Assembly (NCBI GenBank): GCA_964577975.1
Contig: CAZOBB010000199.1
Coordinates: forward strand, 1-64,000
DNA from: JAOZMY01 sp964577975
GTDB lineage: Bacteria; Desulfobacterota; S145-22
Reading direction: 5' to 3'
Length of the DNA: 64,000 bases
The notes under the pieces are model-generated. The model did no database searches. It saw only the letters and a list, made by a program, of their open reading frames with translations, and had not been told where the DNA came from. How positions within the stretch are numbered: position 1 is the stretch's first letter; each line of letters starts with the position of its first letter. A program made the translations under genes and the position numbers. Positions 23,301-31,716 of the stretch are shown one piece after another.

Positions 23301-23874
23301 CGAGATTTTGTTTCGTCGCCTCCATCTTTCTCAGGGAAATTTCCCGCCTCTCCTTATACTTTGAGATCCCTGCCGATTCATCGAGAAGGAGACGACGTTC
23401 TTCAGGCCGCGCATTGATGATGGCATCGACTTTACCCTGTTCAATGATAGCGTAGGAGTTTGTCCCCAGTCCCGTTCCCAAGAAGAATTCGGTAATATCC
23501 CGCAGACGGCACCGATGTTTATTCAACCAAAATTCACTTTCTCCCGTACGATAAACTACCCGGCGAATTTCGATTTCCGGTAGTTCACGATATGGTTCAC
23601 AAGCCAAACCATTCGAGTTGTCCAGAACCATCCGCACTTCCGCTCTACCGAGGGGCGCCACACCCTCTGCCCCCGCGAAAATGATATCTTCCATGGAACG
23701 GCTTCTCAAAAGTTTTGGGCTTGTAGCCCCCATCACCCATAAAAGGGCATCAAGGATATTACTTTTCCCACAACCATTCGGCCCAACGATGGCCGTAATT
23801 CCCTCCGGAAAATCAATTGCCGTGGAAAATGGAAAGGATTTAAACCCTGCAAGTTCAAGGCGCTTGATTCTCAT
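20311..23874 (-). CDS. smc: Chromosome segregation ATPase SMC
   Basis: 1187 residues, full length. N-terminal ATPase lobe with Walker A VGPNGCGKSNILDALLWVMG, coiled-coil arm, hinge (about 510-670, MAQYFGGQKKNSSVCKLVAD and the GGSEGRKAEG turn), return coiled coil, then the C-terminal lobe with ABC signature LLSGGEKALVAIAFLF and Walker B FCVLDEVDAPLDD. SMC dimers with ScpA/ScpB compact and organise the chromosome; scpAB is not in this window. It lies 49 bases after gltX and overlaps gph by four bases. Confidence 0.97.
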   Translation of the reverse strand: MRIKRLELAGFKSFPFSTAIDFPEGITAIVGPNGCGKSNILDALLWVMGATSPKLLRSRSMEDIIFAGAEGVAPLGRAEVRMVLDNSNGLACEPYRELPEIEIRRVVYRTGESEFWLNKHRCRLRDITEFFLGTGLGTNSYAIIEQGKVDAIINARPEERRLLLDESAGISKYKERREISLRKMEATKQNLARVEDILYEVNRQANRLKRQAAKARRYQRLKGELDALVVRRALFQWRNVQEKVEKLEKEKERLVQLVKGKETAWEKAEANVGEAQTKLLEREEELRDLSERFAKQRDVVDKGRNVLFSLRERRGRLEETLRGVKNTLKEIVQRREALVREKGKLEEEIAKVRNDLARRQQELEKRAAIFLSEKGRLERLETDFENHRRIVFETMTAEVEVKNKIIQLNERIEETKRGIKARESELKTVRDQIAALTDAELEQRRLRDSLKKSLIELKKKSEELQARLGEAEEQKRELEEQLSSLERELTENRSSLSSLLAIQQRLEDISSAGAKALMAQYFGGQKKNSSVCKLVADTIEIDPQYDKALEAVLRDELEFVVVDTHETVLQALSFLKEKKAGRSGLIPTDNLMECGDTPSSAEEELEPLIKYVKADEEEKKILSCLLKDVWVVKTPQVAFNIQKRNGFSGILVTLEGDVFYPNGVIVGGSEGRKAEGRIARNRKINWLKKKIRELEREKRSLVSTANRVRERVASLSEEFKAIRDDIQEKEIAFRSCQHEVERLETHREWVEKQVGLLSSEIEELCGAIETSMRQREEEEHALLEYRKRQEDLCEKTEDYEARIRNLKAVVEEKSQEIHQLKVEEAKLKEKLQSLVANETAVENQRKRLDREIEEKRHQILALGRDLEKLSGELNTLQGELEESEAALEVMKQDMEKKELLLRREKEAVVALEMEKSKIFKELKELKDELSAKQLELSRVGLESNTLWKEIKDRYQVDLREKVAADIEKEHPPEEKEIARLEEKLRQIGEINFVAVKEFEELKERITFLEQQRDDLLDAIQTLTETIQRINRTTAVRFKETFERIQGNFANLFVKLFGGGKAELRLTDPHNYRETGVEIFAQPPGKRLQVIRLLSGGEKALVAIAFLFALFLARPSPFCVLDEVDAPLDDNNIARFNQLIMELSEISQFILITHNKHTMACAKSLLGVTMEQPGVSKIVSVSLEEVGA

Positions 23875-23923
23875 CGCTCGTCTGTCGCCCCATGAAGACA
23901 GAAAAGATTCAACAGAACTGTCT

Positions 23924-25360
23924 TTACTCGAAGGTTTCCGTTTTTTTCTGTTCCATATACGAGATGGCGTTGCGCAAACGTTCTAGGGTCGTTTCTTTCC
24001 CCAAGACCTCCATCACCTCAAAAAGGCCGGGACTTACTGTCTTTCCAGTCAATGCAACTCGCACCGGTTGAGCAATTTTTCCCAATTTAATCCCGTGTGC
24101 CTCCACGACCTTCTCGAAACATTTTTCCACGTTGGACTCTTCAAATGTATCTAGTGATTCCAAACAGGAAACAAGCTGGGTAAAATAAGGCACAAGCGCA
24201 GGTTTCAAAAACTTTTTGGCCGCTTTGGCATCATATTCGAGTCTTTTCACAAAGTAAAAACGCATTCCTTCTGCCATCTCTTTTAGGGTGCGGCTACGCT
24301 CCTTAAGGGTGCGAACCGCCATGACAAGCTTCTCCTCGGAAAAGGTGAGATTTTCCCTCAGAAGGAAAGGCCGAACCTTGTCTGCAAGGTCTTCCTCAGA
24401 AATAGATCGAATGTAATGCCCATTCAGCCACAGCAATTTGTCTGGATTAAAGACAGCCGCTGACTTCCCTATCCCCTTGAGATCAAAAAGGTCTATCAGC
24501 TCTTCTTTCGAAAAAATCTCTTGATCCCCGTGAGACCACCCTAGTCGGACAAGATAGTTAGTAAGGGCTTGAGGTAGATACCCCTCCTCCCTATAGGCCA
24601 AAACAGATACGGCACCGTGACGTTTGCTCAAACGTTTATGGTCTTGTCCCAATATCATGGGTACATGAGCAAAATGGGGAAGAGGATATCCCAAGGCTTG
24701 ATAAATTAGGATTTGACGAGGGGTATTGTTCAAATGGTCATCTCCCCGGATTACATGCGTCACCCCCATGGTGGCATCATCCACCACCACGGCAAAGTTG
24801 TAGGTGGGAACTCCATCGGCTCGAACAATGACGAGATCATCCAGTTCCTTTACGTCAAATTGGACCTCTCCTTTTACGAGATCCTTTACCACAATCGTTC
24901 CTTCCTCCGGGCACTTGAAACGCAACACGAACGGTTTATCTTCAGGAAAATCGGTACGAAACCGGCACGTACCATCGTATTTGGGCTTTCGTCCCTCCTT
25001 TAGTGCCTGTTTCCTTTTTTCTTCCAGTTCTTCCGGGGTGCAGTAACAACGATACGCCCATCCCGTCTCCAGGAGTTGCTGGGCAGCTCCCCGATACAAT
25101 TCCAGCCGGTCAGTCTGGAAATAGGGTCCTTCATCCCAATCTAGCCCCAACCACTGCATGGCTTCCAAAATCACGTTGATCGAATCTTGTGTAGAGCGCT
25201 GGCGATCGGTATCCTCTATACGCAGAATAAACTTGCCCCCCGTATGCCTCGCGTAAAGCCAATTAAAAAGAGCGGTTCTCGCTCCCCCTATATGGAGGTA
25301 CCCCGTAGGACTGGGGGCAAAACGGGTAATCACCTTCGCTAATGTTGTTTGTTTGCTCAC
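23924..25360 (-). CDS. gltX: Glutamyl-tRNA synthetase
   Basis: About 478 residues, normal for a bacterial class Ib GltX. The HIGH motif is FAPSPTGYLHIGGARTALFN and the KMSKS motif is KRLSKRHGAVSV. A segment with C-x-C (YRCYCTPEELEEKRK) is the usual zinc-related insertion. The C-terminal anticodon-binding domain ends near RLRNAISYMEQ. The start is taken as GTG at 25360, 12 bases after GGGAGGA; an in-frame TTG at 25402 would add 14 residues that overlap pyrR. Whether it is discriminating or also charges tRNA-Gln cannot be told from the sequence. Confidence 0.95.
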   Translation of the reverse strand: MSKQTTLAKVITRFAPSPTGYLHIGGARTALFNWLYARHTGGKFILRIEDTDRQRSTQDSINVILEAMQWLGLDWDEGPYFQTDRLELYRGAAQQLLETGWAYRCYCTPEELEEKRKQALKEGRKPKYDGTCRFRTDFPEDKPFVLRFKCPEEGTIVVKDLVKGEVQFDVKELDDLVIVRADGVPTYNFAVVVDDATMGVTHVIRGDDHLNNTPRQILIYQALGYPLPHFAHVPMILGQDHKRLSKRHGAVSVLAYREEGYLPQALTNYLVRLGWSHGDQEIFSKEELIDLFDLKGIGKSAAVFNPDKLLWLNGHYIRSISEEDLADKVRPFLLRENLTFSEEKLVMAVRTLKERSRTLKEMAEGMRFYFVKRLEYDAKAAKKFLKPALVPYFTQLVSCLESLDTFEESNVEKCFEKVVEAHGIKLGKIAQPVRVALTGKTVSPGLFEVMEVLGKETTLERLRNAISYMEQKKTETFE

Positions 25361-25379
25361 CAGTTTTAAATTCCTCCCT

Positions 25380-25916
25380 TCAAACTCCGTTTTCCCGGAC
25401 AACTATAATCTCCCCACCGAGATCTCCCCACATCACTTCAACCGTGTCTCGATATGAAGTTTCAACAACAAAACCACAATAATCTGGCTGAATAGGCAAT
25501 TCCCGGTGTCCTCGATCCACAAGTACCGCCAAGCGAACCAAACGGGGACGTCCCAAACAGAAAAGGGCATCCATGGCCGCCCTAGCACTTCTTCCCGTAA
25601 AAATGACATCATCCACCAAAAGAATTGCCTCATCTTCAATTGATACCGGCAATTCCATCGGCAGTAGCCCTTTAGAAGGCAGTAGACGATGGATATCATC
25701 CCGGTACAACGTGGTATCCACGGACCCCACCACCACTCTCTCTACTCCCATTTCGAGGAAAACCTCCTCCAGACATCGAGCAACACGCATCCCCCCGCTC
25801 TGGATTCCAACAACTATAGGAAATTTGTCACCTTTGAATTCGTCGTAAATCTCTCCCCCTATCTCTGAAAGGATCTGCGACACTTGATCAGGTAGACAGA
25901 GGGTCTCTTTCGCCAT
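25380..25916 (-). CDS. pyrR: PyrR-type uracil phosphoribosyltransferase/regulator
   Basis: 178 residues, exactly the PyrR size. The PRPP-binding loop is ILLVDDVIFTGRSARAAMDA, and the region VDTTLYRDDIHR matches the RNA/effector-binding segment conserved in PyrR. In Gram-positives PyrR binds pyr mRNA and attenuates transcription with UMP; it also has uracil phosphoribosyltransferase activity. No pyrimidine gene is adjacent, so regulation would be in trans or the enzyme role may dominate. The ATG overlaps the lepB stop (TGATG) with GGGAG upstream, which rejects the longer open frame. Confidence 0.9.
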   Translation of the reverse strand: MAKETLCLPDQVSQILSEIGGEIYDEFKGDKFPIVVGIQSGGMRVARCLEEVFLEMGVERVVVGSVDTTLYRDDIHRLLPSKGLLPMELPVSIEDEAILLVDDVIFTGRSARAAMDALFCLGRPRLVRLAVLVDRGHRELPIQPDYCGFVVETSYRDTVEVMWGDLGGEIIVVRENGV

Positions 25917-26593
25917 CAATGGATAATTCTCCCAATACGCCCCCATCGAACCTTGTGCGCCCAATCCGGGGCCAAATAATCCCAAGACCAATAAAGGATC
26001 AACGCCTTGCCTTCAATAAATCGCTTGTCAACGAATCCCCAAAACCGGCTGTCATAGCTGTGATTCCGATTATCTCCCATCATGAAATATGCATTTTTAG
26101 GGACCACAACTGGACCAAAATGTTCTTGGATCTTCCCGATGGCCCCTCCTACGTATCCCCGATAGACTCCCCACGGGTCATGAATCTGCCTTCCATTGAT
26201 GAGTATCTTCTTACCCACTATCTCCACCGTTTCTCCGGGGAGACCAATCACCCGTTTGATGAAATCCTTGCTGTGGTCTTCCGGGAAGACGAACACAACG
26301 ACATCTCCTCGCTTGGGCGACGAGATGGGAATAAGTGTGGTTCCCCCTCCGGGTAGATAAATACCAAAGATGCGGTACGGTATTCTTATACCATAAGCAA
26401 ACTTGCTCACCAGGAGATGATCTCCCACCAATAGCGTCGGTTCCATGGAACCCGACGGTATCTTGAAGGCCTGAATCACGAAAGTTCGAACAACCATCGC
26501 GATCAAAAACGCAATGAGGATCGACTCTCCGTATTCTCTGAACCAAGACTTCTTTTTCACGTCCCTTGAACTGGTAAAAATTCTCCTTCCCAT
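25916..26593 (-). CDS. lepB: Signal peptidase I
   Basis: About 225 residues. One membrane segment (about 22-42), catalytic serine S49 in IPSGSMEPTLLVGD, catalytic lysine in DFIKRVIGLPGE, and the later conserved boxes MMGDNRNHSYDSRFWGFV. It cleaves signal peptides from exported proteins at the periplasmic face of the inner membrane. The start is the ATG two bases after the lepA stop with GGAAGGG upstream; the 12-codon upstream extension lies in lepA. Fused-looking order lepA-lepB is common. Confidence 0.95.
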   Translation of the reverse strand: MGRRIFTSSRDVKKKSWFREYGESILIAFLIAMVVRTFVIQAFKIPSGSMEPTLLVGDHLLVSKFAYGIRIPYRIFGIYLPGGGTTLIPISSPKRGDVVVFVFPEDHSKDFIKRVIGLPGETVEIVGKKILINGRQIHDPWGVYRGYVGGAIGKIQEHFGPVVVPKNAYFMMGDNRNHSYDSRFWGFVDKRFIEGKALILYWSWDYLAPDWAHKVRWGRIGRIIH

Positions 26594-26594
26594 A

Positions 26595-28394
26595 TCACCC
26601 TTCCACTGAAAGGATGGCGAGAAAGGCATCCTGGGGAATATCGACCCTTCCTACACGCTTCATCCGTTTCTTCCCTTCTTTTTGTTTCTCAAGCAGTTTC
26701 CGCTTACGCGTAATATCCCCCCCATAACATTTTGCGGTAACGTTTTTTCTCAATGGCTTTATCGTCTCACGAGCGATAATTTTCGATCCTATGGCCGCTT
26801 GGATAGCTACCTCAAAAAGTTGGCGCGGAATAAATTGCTTGATTCTTTTGATCAAATCCCTCCCCTTTGCGTAGGCTTTGTCCTTGTGGACGATAAGAGA
26901 CAACGCATCCACGATTTCACCGTTGATTAAAACGTCCAATCTTACCAGATTTGCCGGTTTGAAGGCAAGAAACTCATAGTCAAACGAGGCATATCCCCTG
27001 GTAGACGATTTAAGACGGTCATAAAAATCGATGACAATTTCATTCAAAGGCAGTTCATACGTCACAACCACTCGATTGGAAGAATAAAATTTTATCTCCT
27101 TTTGGACCCCCCGTCTCTCTTCACACAGTTTCAAGACGGTTCCAACGAAATCCGAAGGAATATGTATTGTCCCCAGCATAACAGGTTCCAAAATCGACTG
27201 GATTTTCACTGGAGGGGGGAGTTGGACGGGATTTTCCACCATAACCTTCTTCCCATCGGTCTGAATCACCTCATATCGAACCGTCGGGGCCGTCGTTATC
27301 AACTCCAGCTCAAATTCCCTCTCCAATCGTTCTTGAACGATCTCCATGTGGAGAAGCCCGAGAAAACCACACCGAAAACCGAATCCCAAGGCTAATGATG
27401 TCTCCGGCTCAAACCGAAAAGAGGCGTCATTCAGTTGCAACTTTTCCAACGCATCTTTGAGGTCATCGTACTTCCCGGCATCGACGGGATATAGTCCGCT
27501 GAAGACCATCGGTTTAACCTCTTTAAAACCCGGAAGGGCCTCCGCGGCGGGGCGTTTTTCAGAGGTAATGGTATCCCCAATACGGGTATGGGAAATATCC
27601 TTAATGCCCGCTGTCAGGTATCCAACCTCTCCTGGCCCCAGCACATCCAACGTTACAGAATGAGGAGCGAACGTACCCACGGAGGTAACCTCATAAACCT
27701 TTCCCGTTGACATAAGACGAATGTCCATTCCTTTGTAAATCCTTCCATCAAAAACACGGACAAGGATGACTACCCCCATGTAGCTATCGTACCAAGAATC
27801 AAAAATGAGGGCCTTAAGAGGGTTATCCGGCTCCCCCGTCGGAGGTGGAATACGATTGACGATCGCCTCTAAAACCTCCGTAACCCCCGTCCCTTCCTTG
27901 GCACTCACCAAGAGCGCCTCCGAAGGATCGAGACCCACCATTTCATAAATTTCCTGCTTTACCTTGTCAGGATCGGCGCTGGGCAAATCGATTTTGTTGA
28001 TGACGGGTATGATTTCGAGATCTTGATCCACCGCCGTGTATACATTGGCCAAGGTTTGCGCCTCCACGCCCTGAGCGGCATCCACTACCAGGATGGCTCC
28101 TTCACACGCTGCGAGGCTCCTAGACACTTCGTAGGAAAAATCGACATGCCCCGGTGTATCAATAAGATGAAAAATATACGTTTGTCCATCTTTCGCCCGA
28201 TACCGCATACGGACGGTTTGTGCCTTTATCGTAATCCCCCGTTCCCTTTCGAGATCCATCTTGTCGAGAAACTGGGCCTTCATCTCACGGGGAGAAACCG
28301 TCTGAGTCACCTCCAATAAACGATCGGCCAATGTCGATTTCCCATGATCCACATGAGCAATAATGGCAAAATTTCGAATGGCTGTCTGTTTCAT
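26595..28394 (-). CDS. lepA: Elongation factor 4 (LepA) GTPase
   Basis: 599 residues. It has G1 IAHVDHGKSTLADRLLE, switch II DTPGHVDFSYEVSRSL, G4 NKIDLP, and the LepA-specific C-terminal domain (ITRKRKLLEKQKEGKKRMKRVG). LepA acts on stalled or mistranslocated ribosomes and supports 30S maturation. It lies two bases after the SPOR gene. Confidence 0.97.
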   Translation of the reverse strand: MKQTAIRNFAIIAHVDHGKSTLADRLLEVTQTVSPREMKAQFLDKMDLERERGITIKAQTVRMRYRAKDGQTYIFHLIDTPGHVDFSYEVSRSLAACEGAILVVDAAQGVEAQTLANVYTAVDQDLEIIPVINKIDLPSADPDKVKQEIYEMVGLDPSEALLVSAKEGTGVTEVLEAIVNRIPPPTGEPDNPLKALIFDSWYDSYMGVVILVRVFDGRIYKGMDIRLMSTGKVYEVTSVGTFAPHSVTLDVLGPGEVGYLTAGIKDISHTRIGDTITSEKRPAAEALPGFKEVKPMVFSGLYPVDAGKYDDLKDALEKLQLNDASFRFEPETSLALGFGFRCGFLGLLHMEIVQERLEREFELELITTAPTVRYEVIQTDGKKVMVENPVQLPPPVKIQSILEPVMLGTIHIPSDFVGTVLKLCEERRGVQKEIKFYSSNRVVVTYELPLNEIVIDFYDRLKSSTRGYASFDYEFLAFKPANLVRLDVLINGEIVDALSLIVHKDKAYAKGRDLIKRIKQFIPRQLFEVAIQAAIGSKIIARETIKPLRKNVTAKCYGGDITRKRKLLEKQKEGKKRMKRVGRVDIPQDAFLAILSVEG

Positions 28395-28396
28395 GC

Positions 28397-29047
28397 CTAC
28401 CGTTTAACAATAGTCGCTTTGGAAATGCGAAGGGAAGTTTCCCTCAACAATTTACGTTTGGCCCGCTCCGCCTCAGCAATACTCGAAAAAAACCCAACCC
28501 ATACACGATAGTAAGTTCCCGATCTTCCCGGAATCGTTACTCGAAGAATATGTGGGGTATATCCGGCTCCTTTCAATGCCTCTGCCATACTCAATGCGCG
28601 TTTTTTATCCCGAAACGCTGCGACCTGGAGGGCGTAATCCCCTTCCTTTTCCCTGCTGGCATTTGGGAGAGAAGGGGGTGTTTGGCGCTGTCTTTTAGGA
28701 ATGACAGATCTATTTTTCTTCTTAACAGCATCGGGATACACCTCCGCCCCCCCCCGACTGAGCTCTTGATCCCCTACCTTGGTAAGTTGGTCATAGAACG
28801 TAATGTCAACCTTCTCTTGATCTTTCCCTTCACCCGTGTCGGAGGTATCTGGTACCACGTGCTCTGCCTTTTCTCCATAGGCAGTTTCTACCTTTTCGGC
28901 AGTGGGCGCCAACCCTTCCCGAATGGCATACTCCTTACCGACCACCACTCCAATAAGAAAAAAGATCGTCGAAGAAATGAGAGCCACGATGAGAGTCGTC
29001 AAGGGAGAACTCGTTTCCGTTTTCCTTTCTTTACCTTTCTTCCCCAT
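28397..29047 (-). CDS. Inner-membrane SPOR-domain protein
   Basis: 216 residues. A short basic cytoplasmic tail, one membrane helix (about 16-37, TTLIVALISSTIFFLIGVVV), a low-complexity periplasmic linker and a C-terminal SPOR domain (about 138-216: YALQVAAFRDKKRALSMAEALKG, YRVWVGFFSSIAEAERAKRKL). SPOR domains bind denuded peptidoglycan at division sites, so it resembles FtsN/DedD-type proteins but lacks other FtsN marks. It sits between argS and lepA with gaps of seven and two bases. Confidence 0.85.
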   Translation of the reverse strand: MGKKGKERKTETSSPLTTLIVALISSTIFFLIGVVVGKEYAIREGLAPTAEKVETAYGEKAEHVVPDTSDTGEGKDQEKVDITFYDQLTKVGDQELSRGGAEVYPDAVKKKNRSVIPKRQRQTPPSLPNASREKEGDYALQVAAFRDKKRALSMAEALKGAGYTPHILRVTIPGRSGTYYRVWVGFFSSIAEAERAKRKLLRETSLRISKATIVKR

Positions 29048-29054
29048 CGAACCA

Positions 29055-30713
29055 TCACATCCTTTGTGGCGCCGATATACCTAAGAGATCAAGCCCATTC
29101 TGTATGACACGTTTCACGCACTCCACAAAGAAAAATCTCGCTTCGCTCAATTCACGATCTTCCGTCAAGACACGGGTGTGATTGTAATAGTGATGAAACA
29201 TCCCCGAAAGCTCATGAAGAAAATAGACCAGACGATGCGGCTCCAAGCTCTCGGCGCTTTGGTAAATCACCTCCGGAAATTTCGCCATTTGTTTCATGAG
29301 CCGCTTCTCGCCCGGATGCGTCAATTTCTCCCAGGAAACAGAGTCATGCGAGGGACAGGAAATCCCCGCATCTTTCGCTTTCTCCTCAATACTACAAATG
29401 CGCGCGTGGGCATATTGAACATAATACACGGGATTCTCGTTCGATTGGGATCTTGCGAGATCCAAATCAAAATCGAGAGGAGAATCGGATCGTCGCATGA
29501 GGAAAAAGTATCGTGCCGCATCTTTCCCCACCTCATCCAGCACCTCACGCAGCGTTACAAAAGTCCCTCCCCGCGTGGACATGGAAATCTTCTTCCCCTC
29601 GCGGAGAAGGTTGACCAATTGAATGAGAACGACTTCCAGTTGTTCGGCCCGATAGCCCAATGCTTCGATCACCCCTTTCATCCTCGGGATATAACCATGG
29701 TGGTCCGCTCCCCACACATCGATAACCACGTCAAACCCACGCCGAAATTTATCCCAATGGTAAGCGATGTCCGAGGCAAAATAGGTGGTCTCACCATTCT
29801 TCCGTATCACCACCCGGTCCTTCTCGTCTCCGAATTTCGAACTCAAAAACCAGTGAGCGCCCTCCCGTTCGACAATGAAACCACGTTGCCTCAAATCCTC
29901 CAGGGCCGCCGTCACCTCGTCTTTTTCGAAAAGGGAGGCCTCCGAAAACCATACGTCAAACGTTACGCCAAAGGATTCCAAATCACGCTTGATAGAATCG
30001 AGAATCTCCCGAGAGGCTATCTCTCTACAATACCGAACTGCCGTCGCCTCTTCCATTTCCAACAACTCATTCCCCTTCTGTTCCCAGATACGACGCGCGA
30101 TTCTCCGGATATAGTCTCCCTGGTAGAAATCCTCAGGAAAGATGATCTCCTCTCCCGCCAGTTCCCGCAGCCGGAGGTACACGGATCGGCCCAAGATGTC
30201 CATCTGCCGCCCCACGTCATTGATATAGTACTCCGTTTCCACAGTGTGGCCCACAGCCCGTAAAAGACGCGCAAGAACATCTCCCACCGCCGCTCCACGG
30301 CCATGACCCACGTGGAGAGGACCCGTTGGATTGGCGCTCACAAATTCTACCTGGATTTTCTTCGGGGCCTCGAGCGACGAATGCCCATATTTGGCACCCT
30401 GTGACGCAATCTCCCCCAACACATCGAACCACGTCTTCTCGGACAACACAAAATTGATAAAACCCGGCCCTGCCACCTCGACTGATGCAAAATAGGAGGT
30501 TTCTTCTAATTTTTCTACCAACTTTTCGGCGATCTGACGGGGATTACGACGTAGAACCGATGCATACTGCATGGCGACGTTGGTCGTGAAGTCTCCAAAC
30601 TTCTCACTGGTAGGATAATCGATCGCTACGGCAGGCCTTTCCCCCGAAGAAAATGCCTCGGGAAAAACCTCTTTCATCGCCACTTCAACGATCTTCCGAA
30701 CCCGGTCTCTCAT
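29055..30713 (-). CDS. argS: Arginyl-tRNA synthetase
   Basis: 552 residues. N-terminal Add-1 domain, HIGH-type motif ANPTGPLHVGHGRGAAVGD, KMSKS-like GKKISMSTRGG (the reduced form usual in ArgS), and the C-terminal DALR anticodon domain (SAESLEPHRLVYFLHELSG in part, ending near GLDLLGISAP). It charges tRNA-Arg. The first 29 bases overlap the preceding Cys-rich gene. Confidence 0.96.
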   Translation of the reverse strand: MRDRVRKIVEVAMKEVFPEAFSSGERPAVAIDYPTSEKFGDFTTNVAMQYASVLRRNPRQIAEKLVEKLEETSYFASVEVAGPGFINFVLSEKTWFDVLGEIASQGAKYGHSSLEAPKKIQVEFVSANPTGPLHVGHGRGAAVGDVLARLLRAVGHTVETEYYINDVGRQMDILGRSVYLRLRELAGEEIIFPEDFYQGDYIRRIARRIWEQKGNELLEMEEATAVRYCREIASREILDSIKRDLESFGVTFDVWFSEASLFEKDEVTAALEDLRQRGFIVEREGAHWFLSSKFGDEKDRVVIRKNGETTYFASDIAYHWDKFRRGFDVVIDVWGADHHGYIPRMKGVIEALGYRAEQLEVVLIQLVNLLREGKKISMSTRGGTFVTLREVLDEVGKDAARYFFLMRRSDSPLDFDLDLARSQSNENPVYYVQYAHARICSIEEKAKDAGISCPSHDSVSWEKLTHPGEKRLMKQMAKFPEVIYQSAESLEPHRLVYFLHELSGMFHHYYNHTRVLTEDRELSEARFFFVECVKRVIQNGLDLLGISAPQRM

Positions 30714-30852
30714 CTCCTTCTTTTTTCTCCTCTTCTTCTTTTGGCAAAGACAAATCTCTGGAAAAATCAGGGCAGATATTGGTTTTCATTGTAAAACGTT
30801 TCTGACACGTCATTCGCCAGGCGCACACGGAACAATACGTTTTTTCAGTCAT
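30685..30852 (-). CDS. Cysteine-rich miniprotein of unknown function
   Basis: 55 residues beginning MTEKTYCSVCAWRMTCQKRF. Four cysteines (C7, C10, C16 and one in NICPDFSRDLSL) could bind zinc or an Fe-S cluster; the C-terminal half is Glu/Lys-rich. I recall similar CAWR...CPDFSRD miniproteins in deltaproteobacterial genomes but no known function. The ATG overlaps the stop of the nitrilase-family gene (ATGA) and the 3' end overlaps argS by 29 bases, so it is translationally coupled on both sides. A 26-codon upstream extension within the nitrilase gene is not supported. Confidence 0.7.
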   Translation of the reverse strand: MTEKTYCSVCAWRMTCQKRFTMKTNICPDFSRDLSLPKEEEEKKEGDERPGSEDR

Positions 30853-31691
30853 CTCTCGGCTTCTCCCTCTGATGTTTCCTCTACCAATGCTCGATACAGC
30901 TGAGGCTGCCGATCCTTGAAAACAGGCCATTGGTTTCTGGCGTTCATCACCTCTTTCAACTCGATATCCGCGATAATCAATCCTTCCGTCTTCCCACTTT
31001 CTTCACCTAACAACTCTCCCGTAGGAGCAACGCAGAAACTCATGCCGTAGAATGTCTGCTTCTCTTCTACACCCACCCGGTTGACCCGAAAGGCATAGTA
31101 ACCATTCGTAACGGCATGGGACATGATCATCGTCTTCCAACGCTGATGGGACAAAAAGGCATTGGCCGTAGGACTAAAAAGGATTTCCGCCCCTCCAAGC
31201 CCCAAAATCCTTGCCGCCTCGGGGAAAAAGTTGTCCCAACAGATTAACACGCCTATCTTCGCATACCGCGTCTCAACCACAGGAAAGCCCAAATCTCCCC
31301 GCTCAAAATAGGAGCGTTCCTCCCATAAGGGAAACTGTGGAATATGAACCTTTCTGTATCTTCCCGCAATCTCTCCATCAGCATCAATCACAAAGGCCGT
31401 GTTGAAAAAACGGCCATCACCCGCTTTCTCAAAAATGGGGCAGATCAAGACCATTTCTTCCCTCGCTGCAATCTCCCTCATGGCAGTAAGCGTTGTGCCT
31501 CCCTCATCTTCCGCAAGGGCGAAATAATCTTGATTGATCTCCGCCGGGAACCAGTGTGTATGGAAAAGTTGTGGAAAGCACACTATCCTGACCTCTTTGG
31601 ACGCGGCGAATTTCAGAAGTTTCATCGCCCGCTTTACATTGTAGTCTTTATCCCGTTTACACGCCAGTTGAACTCCTGCAACTCTCAACAT
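30849..31691 (-). CDS. Nitrilase-superfamily carbon-nitrogen hydrolase with an altered catalytic glutamate
   Basis: About 280 residues. It resembles N-carbamoylputrescine amidase and omega-amidase relatives. The catalytic lysine is in GRYRKVHIP and the nucleophilic cysteine in IGVLICWDNFFPE. The position usually held by the general-base Glu (PELF-like motif) reads CFPQLFHTHWFP, i.e. Gln at residue 41 (codon CAA at 31571-31569). Either the base is supplied elsewhere or the activity differs. The start is the ATG preceded by GGAGAAAGG; an ATG 17 codons upstream overlaps the PP-loop gene. The substrate is unknown. Confidence 0.85.
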   Translation of the reverse strand: MLRVAGVQLACKRDKDYNVKRAMKLLKFAASKEVRIVCFPQLFHTHWFPAEINQDYFALAEDEGGTTLTAMREIAAREEMVLICPIFEKAGDGRFFNTAFVIDADGEIAGRYRKVHIPQFPLWEERSYFERGDLGFPVVETRYAKIGVLICWDNFFPEAARILGLGGAEILFSPTANAFLSHQRWKTMIMSHAVTNGYYAFRVNRVGVEEKQTFYGMSFCVAPTGELLGEESGKTEGLIIADIELKEVMNARNQWPVFKDRQPQLYRALVEETSEGEAER

Positions 31692-31716
31692 CCTTTCTCC
31701 ACACCTTTCCTCTGGT

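Noticed and set aside
29178..30263. 361-codon + strand frame opposite argS
   Set aside because: Antisense to an intact ArgS, with no recognisable protein features.
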